DNA of 9,118 bases, taken from assembly GCA_003550945.1 (NCBI GenBank), contig PULL01000010.1, positions 1 through 9,118 on the forward strand, written 5' to 3'. The position numbers were made by a program, and so were the translations under genes. Source of the stretch: Thioalkalivibrio sp. (GTDB lineage: Bacteria; Pseudomonadota; Gammaproteobacteria; Ectothiorhodospirales; Ectothiorhodospiraceae). The notes under the pieces are model-generated. The model saw nothing but the letters and a program-made list of their open reading frames with translations, made no database searches and was not told where the DNA came from. Shown here one piece after another: positions 6,196 to 9,118 of the stretch; position 1 is the stretch's first letter; each line of letters begins with the position of its first letter.

Positions 6196-7473
6196 TCACA
6201 GGCTTTTCAGCACTTCGCGGGCCGCGGCAACGGTCTGGTCGATGTCGGCATCGCTGTGGGCGCTGGAGATGAAGCCGGCTTCGAAGGCGCTGGGGGCGAG
6301 GTATACCCCTGCGCCCAGCATGCCGTGGAAGAAGCGCTTGAACGCCGCCAGGTCGCACTGGGTGGCCTGGGCGTAGTCGGTCACGGTCTGGTCGGTGAAG
6401 AACAGGCCGAACATGCCCGGCACCTGGTTTGCGGTCATCGGCACGCCGGCATCACGGGCGGCGTCGAGCATGCCGGCCACCAGTTGTTGCGTCTTCGTCT
6501 CCAGTGTCTCGTGGAAGCCGGGTCGGCTCAGGATCTCGAGCGTTTTCAGACCGGCGGTCATCGCGATCGGGTTGCCCGAGAGCGTTCCCGCCTGGTAGAC
6601 CGGCCCGACGGGGGCCAGGTGCTCCATGATTTCGCGCCGGCCGCCGAAGGCGCCGACCGGCATTCCGCCGCCGATGATCTTGCCCAGCGTGGTCATGTCG
6701 GGTGCGACGCCGTACAGCGCCTGCGCGCAGCCCGGCGCCACGCGGAAACCGGTCATCACCTCGTCGAAGATCAGCACGCAGCCGGCTTCGTCGCAGACCT
6801 CGCGCAAGGTCTCGAGGAATCCGGGCTGCGGCGGGATGCAGTTCATGTTGCCGGCGATGGGTTCGACGATCACGCAGGCGGTCTCGGACCCATGCTCGGC
6901 GAACCAGGCGCGCACGCCTTCCGAGTCGTTGTAGTTCAGGGTGGTGGTCAGTTCCGCGAGCGCCGCCGGAACGCCCGGGGAACTCGGCTGGCCGAGCGTC
7001 AGCGCGCCGGACCCGGCCTTTACCAGCAGCGCGTCGCCGTGGCCGTGGTAGTTGCCCTCGAACTTCACGATGCGGTCGCGGCCCGTGTAGCCACGCGCCA
7101 GCCGGATCGCGCTCATCGTCGCCTCGGTGCCGGAGCTGGTCATGCGCACCATGTCCATCGACGGCACCAGTTCGCAGACCTTCTCGGCCATCGCAACCTC
7201 GAGGCTCGTGGGGCAGCCGAAGGACAGGCCGCTTAGGCAGGCCTCCCGTACCGCCTCGATCACTTCCGGGTGTGCGTGGCCCGCAACCATCGGACCCCAG
7301 GAACCGATGTAGTCGATGTAGCGCTTGCCGTCCGCGTCGAACATGTACGCGCCCTCGGCGCGTTCCATGAATACGGGCGTGCCGCCGACGCCCTTGAAGG
7401 CGCGTACGGGCGAGTTCACGCCACCCGGGATGTGGACCTGTGCGGCGGCGAAGAGGCGTTCGGATTCCTGCAT
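6196..7473 (-). CDS. hemL: Glutamate-1-semialdehyde 2,1-aminomutase
   Basis: HemL converts glutamate-1-semialdehyde to 5-aminolevulinate, the last step of the C5 route from Glu-tRNA, in the cytoplasm with pyridoxal phosphate. The protein has 425 residues, against 426 in E. coli. It opens with the conserved ESERLFAAAQVHIPGGVNSPVRAF region (3-26). SSGTEA (113-118) is the cofactor phosphate loop, FEGNYHGH lies at 138-145, and DEVMTGFR at 237-244 carries the pyridine-contacting Asp237. TTLGKIIGGGMPVGAFGG places the Schiff-base Lys at 265, the same number as in E. coli. I chose ATG 7473 because homologues begin there. The frame stays open to a GTG at 7548, which would add 25 unconserved residues. 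The ribosome binding site is poor. It follows thiE by 86 bp; thiD-thiE-hemL order is also known in Pseudomonas. The gene is intact. Confidence 0.97.
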   Translation of the reverse strand: MQESERLFAAAQVHIPGGVNSPVRAFKGVGGTPVFMERAEGAYMFDADGKRYIDYIGSWGPMVAGHAHPEVIEAVREACLSGLSFGCPTSLEVAMAEKVCELVPSMDMVRMTSSGTEATMSAIRLARGYTGRDRIVKFEGNYHGHGDALLVKAGSGALTLGQPSSPGVPAALAELTTTLNYNDSEGVRAWFAEHGSETACVIVEPIAGNMNCIPPQPGFLETLREVCDEAGCVLIFDEVMTGFRVAPGCAQALYGVAPDMTTLGKIIGGGMPVGAFGGRREIMEHLAPVGPVYQAGTLSGNPIAMTAGLKTLEILSRPGFHETLETKTQQLVAGMLDAARDAGVPMTANQVPGMFGLFFTDQTVTDYAQATQCDLAAFKRFFHGMLGAGVYLAPSAFEAGFISSAHSDADIDQTVAAAREVLKSL

Positions 7474-7519
7474 GGCGTTGTCCCGTCTGGAGATGTGATG
7501 AATTTCCGGCAAAGGCGGG

Positions 7520-7548
7520 AGTGTAGTCTGCCTTCGCGGCCGATTCAC
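7520..7548 (-). promoter_or_regulatory. Possible sigma-70 promoter for hemL
   Basis: On the minus strand, GTGAAT (7548-7543, three of six matches to the -35 consensus) is followed after exactly 17 bp by TACACT (7525-7520, four of six matches to the -10 consensus). Transcription would start near 7513, giving a leader of about 40 nt before ATG 7473. It sits in the only sizeable gap of the thiD-thiE-hemL set. The match is modest and could arise by chance. Confidence 0.3.
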
Positions 7549-7559
7549 CCGCGGCAGGG

Positions 7560-8180
7560 CTACTCTTCGGCGAACAGTGACTGCAGACTGCGGGCGGCGG
7601 CCTCGGGGTCGGGGGCCTCGCTGAGGCCCTGGATCACCGCGATCATGTCGGCTCCGGCGGCGATGACTGGTGCGGCGTTTTCCGGGGTGATGCCGCCGAT
7701 CGCGCAGATCGGGATGTCCAGTTCCCGGCGGGCGCGGCGCAACAGGTCGAAGTCCGCGCGACGGGCCTGCGGTTTGGTGGGCGACGGATAGACGGAGCCG
7801 AAGGCGGCGTAGTCGGCGCCGGCATCCGCCGCCGCTCGGGCGCGATCCAGGTCGTTGTAGCAGGAGGCGCCGATCAGGTATCCCTCTCCCAGACGGGCCC
7901 GGGCGCCCTCGATCCCACTATCGTCCTCGCCAAGGTGCACGCCGTCGGCGCCGACCGCCGCGCAGAGTTCCACGTCGTCGTTGACCAGGAACAGAGCCCC
8001 GGCTTCGCGGCACATCGCGAGAAGGAGCCGCGCTTCGCGCAACCGGTCTTCCTTCAGGTCCGACTTGTCGCGGTACTGCACGAGGCGGGCACCGCCGCGC
8101 AGGGCCGCGGCGACCAATGCGGTTCGGCCGCCGGCGGCCTCTGGGGTCACGAAGTACAGGCCACGCAGGCGCGGATTCAA
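7560..8180 (-). CDS. thiE: Thiamine-phosphate synthase
   Basis: ThiE joins hydroxymethylpyrimidine diphosphate to thiazole phosphate, giving thiamine monophosphate. The 206-residue protein has the usual length and TIM-barrel motifs: LRGLYFVTP (5-13), QYRDK (35-39), LVNDD (65-69), DGVHLGEDD (79-87), a GASCYN segment, FGSVYPSPTK with the phosphate-binding TK, and CAIGGITPEN. In the DGVHLG motif the Gln common after Gly is Glu85; this position varies among relatives and the rest of the active site looks complete. The start is TTG at 8180-8178. It lies just before the first conserved residues, no ATG fits, and GGAG stands 8 nt upstream. The thiD stop is 13 bp away, so the two are almost certainly one transcript with coupled translation. 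The stop is TAG. Confidence 0.95.
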   Translation of the reverse strand: MNPRLRGLYFVTPEAAGGRTALVAAALRGGARLVQYRDKSDLKEDRLREARLLLAMCREAGALFLVNDDVELCAAVGADGVHLGEDDSGIEGARARLGEGYLIGASCYNDLDRARAAADAGADYAAFGSVYPSPTKPQARRADFDLLRRARRELDIPICAIGGITPENAAPVIAAGADMIAVIQGLSEAPDPEAAARSLQSLFAEE

Positions 8181-8188
8181 CGGCGCGG

Positions 8189-8192
8189 CTCC
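8189..8192 (-). promoter_or_regulatory. Shine-Dalgarno site of thiE, supports the TTG start
   Basis: GGAG on the minus strand begins two bases after the thiD TGA stop (8196-8194), with an 8-nt spacer to TTG 8180. The ideal spacing and the absence of an in-frame ATG nearby decide for this rare start codon. Confidence 0.7.
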
Positions 8193-8193
8193 G

Positions 8194-9000
8194 TCACTGT
8201 GGGCAGAGACGGTTCGGCACGTGCTGGCCTTTCCCCGGTGCGTAGCCGGTGGCGATGGCGTTGGTCATGAAGCCCTGGGCCTCGATCACCGCTGGTTCCA
8301 GGTCGCGGCCGCGTGCGAGGAAGGCGGCGATGGCCGCGGCCAGTGTGCAGCCCGAGCCATGGAAGCTGAACGGCAGCCGCGGCAGTTCGAAGCGCCGCAG
8401 GTGGCCGTCTTCGCGGTACAGCTCGTTGACGATCGGGGGCAGCGGGTCCTGGCGGGCCTCGGCCTCGGTCAGCGCGTGCCCCCCGGTGATCAGCACGTTG
8501 CGCGCTCCGAGTTCGCGCAGGGTTTCGCCCCAGCGCGCGGGTTCCTCGTGCCGGCTCAGGCGCGCGGCCTCGGGCGTGTTGGGTGTAATGACCGTGGCCA
8601 GCGGCAGCAGTCGCGTGCGGGTCAGGTCGACCACCGCCTCGGTGGCCAGGGCCCCGCCGCCACCGGCGACCATCACCGGGTCGAGCACCACCGGGATGTG
8701 CGGGTGTGCCGCGAGGATGTCGGCGACTGCCGCGACGTTCTCGGCCGAGCCCAGCATCCCGATCTTGATCGCGGACACCGGCAGGTCCGCAAGCGTGACT
8801 TCGATCTGCTGCGCGATGCGCCGGGCGGGCAGCACGTCGAAGTCGATCACATTCCGGGTGTCCTGCACGGTGATTGCGGTGACCGCGGTCGCGCCGTGTA
8901 CCCCGAGCCGGGTGAAGGTGGTCAGGTCGGCCTGCAGGCCGGCTCCGCCGCCAGGGTCCGAGCCGGCAATGGTCAAGCAGATGGGTCGGGGAGCGGTCAT
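8194..9000 (-). CDS. thiD: Hydroxymethylpyrimidine/phosphomethylpyrimidine kinase
   Basis: ThiD phosphorylates 4-amino-5-hydroxymethyl-2-methylpyrimidine twice, giving the diphosphate used by ThiE. The 268-residue protein is a full-length ribokinase-fold enzyme. It shows the N-terminal substrate motif LTIAGSDPGGGAGLQADL (9-26), AIKIGMLGS (78-85), VVLDPVMVAGGGG (104-116), ITPNTPEA (138-145), and the anion-hole motif SFHGSGCTLAAAIAAF (212-227) with the activation/catalytic Cys at 218. A C-terminal GYAPGKGQHVPN (252-263) matches the end of the family. The start is ATG at 9000-8998 with only weak purines upstream. It is first in the thiD-thiE(-hemL) run. I see no TPP-riboswitch core on its coding strand in the 118 bp available upstream, where an inverted repeat occupies most of the space; regulation may lie beyond the window. 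Confidence 0.96.
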   Translation of the reverse strand: MTAPRPICLTIAGSDPGGGAGLQADLTTFTRLGVHGATAVTAITVQDTRNVIDFDVLPARRIAQQIEVTLADLPVSAIKIGMLGSAENVAAVADILAAHPHIPVVLDPVMVAGGGGALATEAVVDLTRTRLLPLATVITPNTPEAARLSRHEEPARWGETLRELGARNVLITGGHALTEAEARQDPLPPIVNELYREDGHLRRFELPRLPFSFHGSGCTLAAAIAAFLARGRDLEPAVIEAQGFMTNAIATGYAPGKGQHVPNRLCPQ

Positions 9001-9036
9001 ATCGGTAGGCTCTGATCTGGTTATCCTGAAAACATA

Positions 9037-9115
9037 GCCACGGAACTACACGGAAATCACGGAAAACGCAAAATAATTCAATTCTCTTTCCGTGTCTGTC
9101 CGTGTGTTCCGTGGC
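9037..9115. repeat. Inverted repeat of CACGGAA-type units
   Basis: The left arm (about 9037-9065) reads GCCACGGAAC, then (T)ACACGGA, then CACGGAAA after a short variable joint. The right arm (about 9087-9115) is its reverse complement, except for one inserted T at the first joint and differences at the second. Each arm is therefore three near-repeats of about 7-9 nt. The centre (9066-9086) is AT-rich, unlike its surroundings. The outer end lies 3 bp from the window edge, so the element looks complete. It sits 37 bp upstream of the thiD start. Its layout mirrors the CACGAAG-type element at 1335-1473 with a different unit. Function unknown. Confidence 0.8.
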
Positions 9116-9118
9116 TCG

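Noticed and set aside
5830..7236. Plus-strand open frame of about 470 codons across the transporter and hemL genes
   Set aside because: It is antisense to two well-supported genes, is rich in His, Gln, Gly and Ala without any domain, and crosses the intergenic hairpin repeat.
9011..9026. CTGATCTGG on the plus strand upstream of thiD, resembling part of the TPP riboswitch core
   Set aside because: It is on the strand opposite to thiD transcription, and the partner CTGAGA and the downstream core bases are missing. I treat it as chance.

Overview
This 9.1 kb window is GC-rich, densely packed chromosomal DNA. It carries ordinary housekeeping genes separated by several kinds of palindromic repeat. 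The gene set (bolA, tatD, a cytosolic M1 aminopeptidase N, C5-pathway hemL) and the order thiD-thiE-hemL point to a gammaproteobacterium. A Chromatiales/Ectothiorhodospiraceae-like sulfur bacterium is my guess from sequence style and is not demonstrated. I see no tRNA, rRNA, CRISPR array, transposase, integrase or phage gene.

Layout. Positions 1-1239, minus strand: bolA, whose 3' end overlaps the start of an alkaline-phosphatase-superfamily phosphodiesterase that runs off the left edge. Positions 1240-1495: a gap holding a 139-bp inverted repeat built from CACGAAG-like units. Positions 1496-2290, minus: tatD, divergent from pepN. Positions 2291-2546: the divergent intergenic region, with a REP-like GTGGGAGC palindrome and the pepN ribosome binding site. 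Positions 2547-5177, plus: pepN, the only plus-strand gene. Positions 5178-6195: a TauE/SafE-type membrane transporter gene (minus, convergent with pepN), bracketed by two members of a C-rich hairpin repeat. Positions 6196-9000, minus: thiD, thiE and hemL in transcription order. Positions 9001-9118: upstream of thiD, a second inverted repeat with the same design as the first but built from CACGGAA-like units.

How the genes work together. ThiD and ThiE perform consecutive steps of thiamine assembly: phosphorylation of the hydroxymethylpyrimidine moiety, then its coupling to the thiazole phosphate. They are tightly linked, with a 13-bp gap and a TTG start for thiE carrying a well-placed Shine-Dalgarno site. 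HemL makes 5-aminolevulinate for tetrapyrroles. It lies in the same direction after an 86-bp gap that may hold its own promoter. PepN, TatD and BolA are independent housekeeping functions (peptide turnover, metal-dependent nuclease, stress/iron-sulfur regulator).

I did not find a convincing new biological system. The items most worth a second look are non-coding: the pair of architecturally matched inverted repeats made of different short units, and the paired hairpin repeats flanking the transporter gene.
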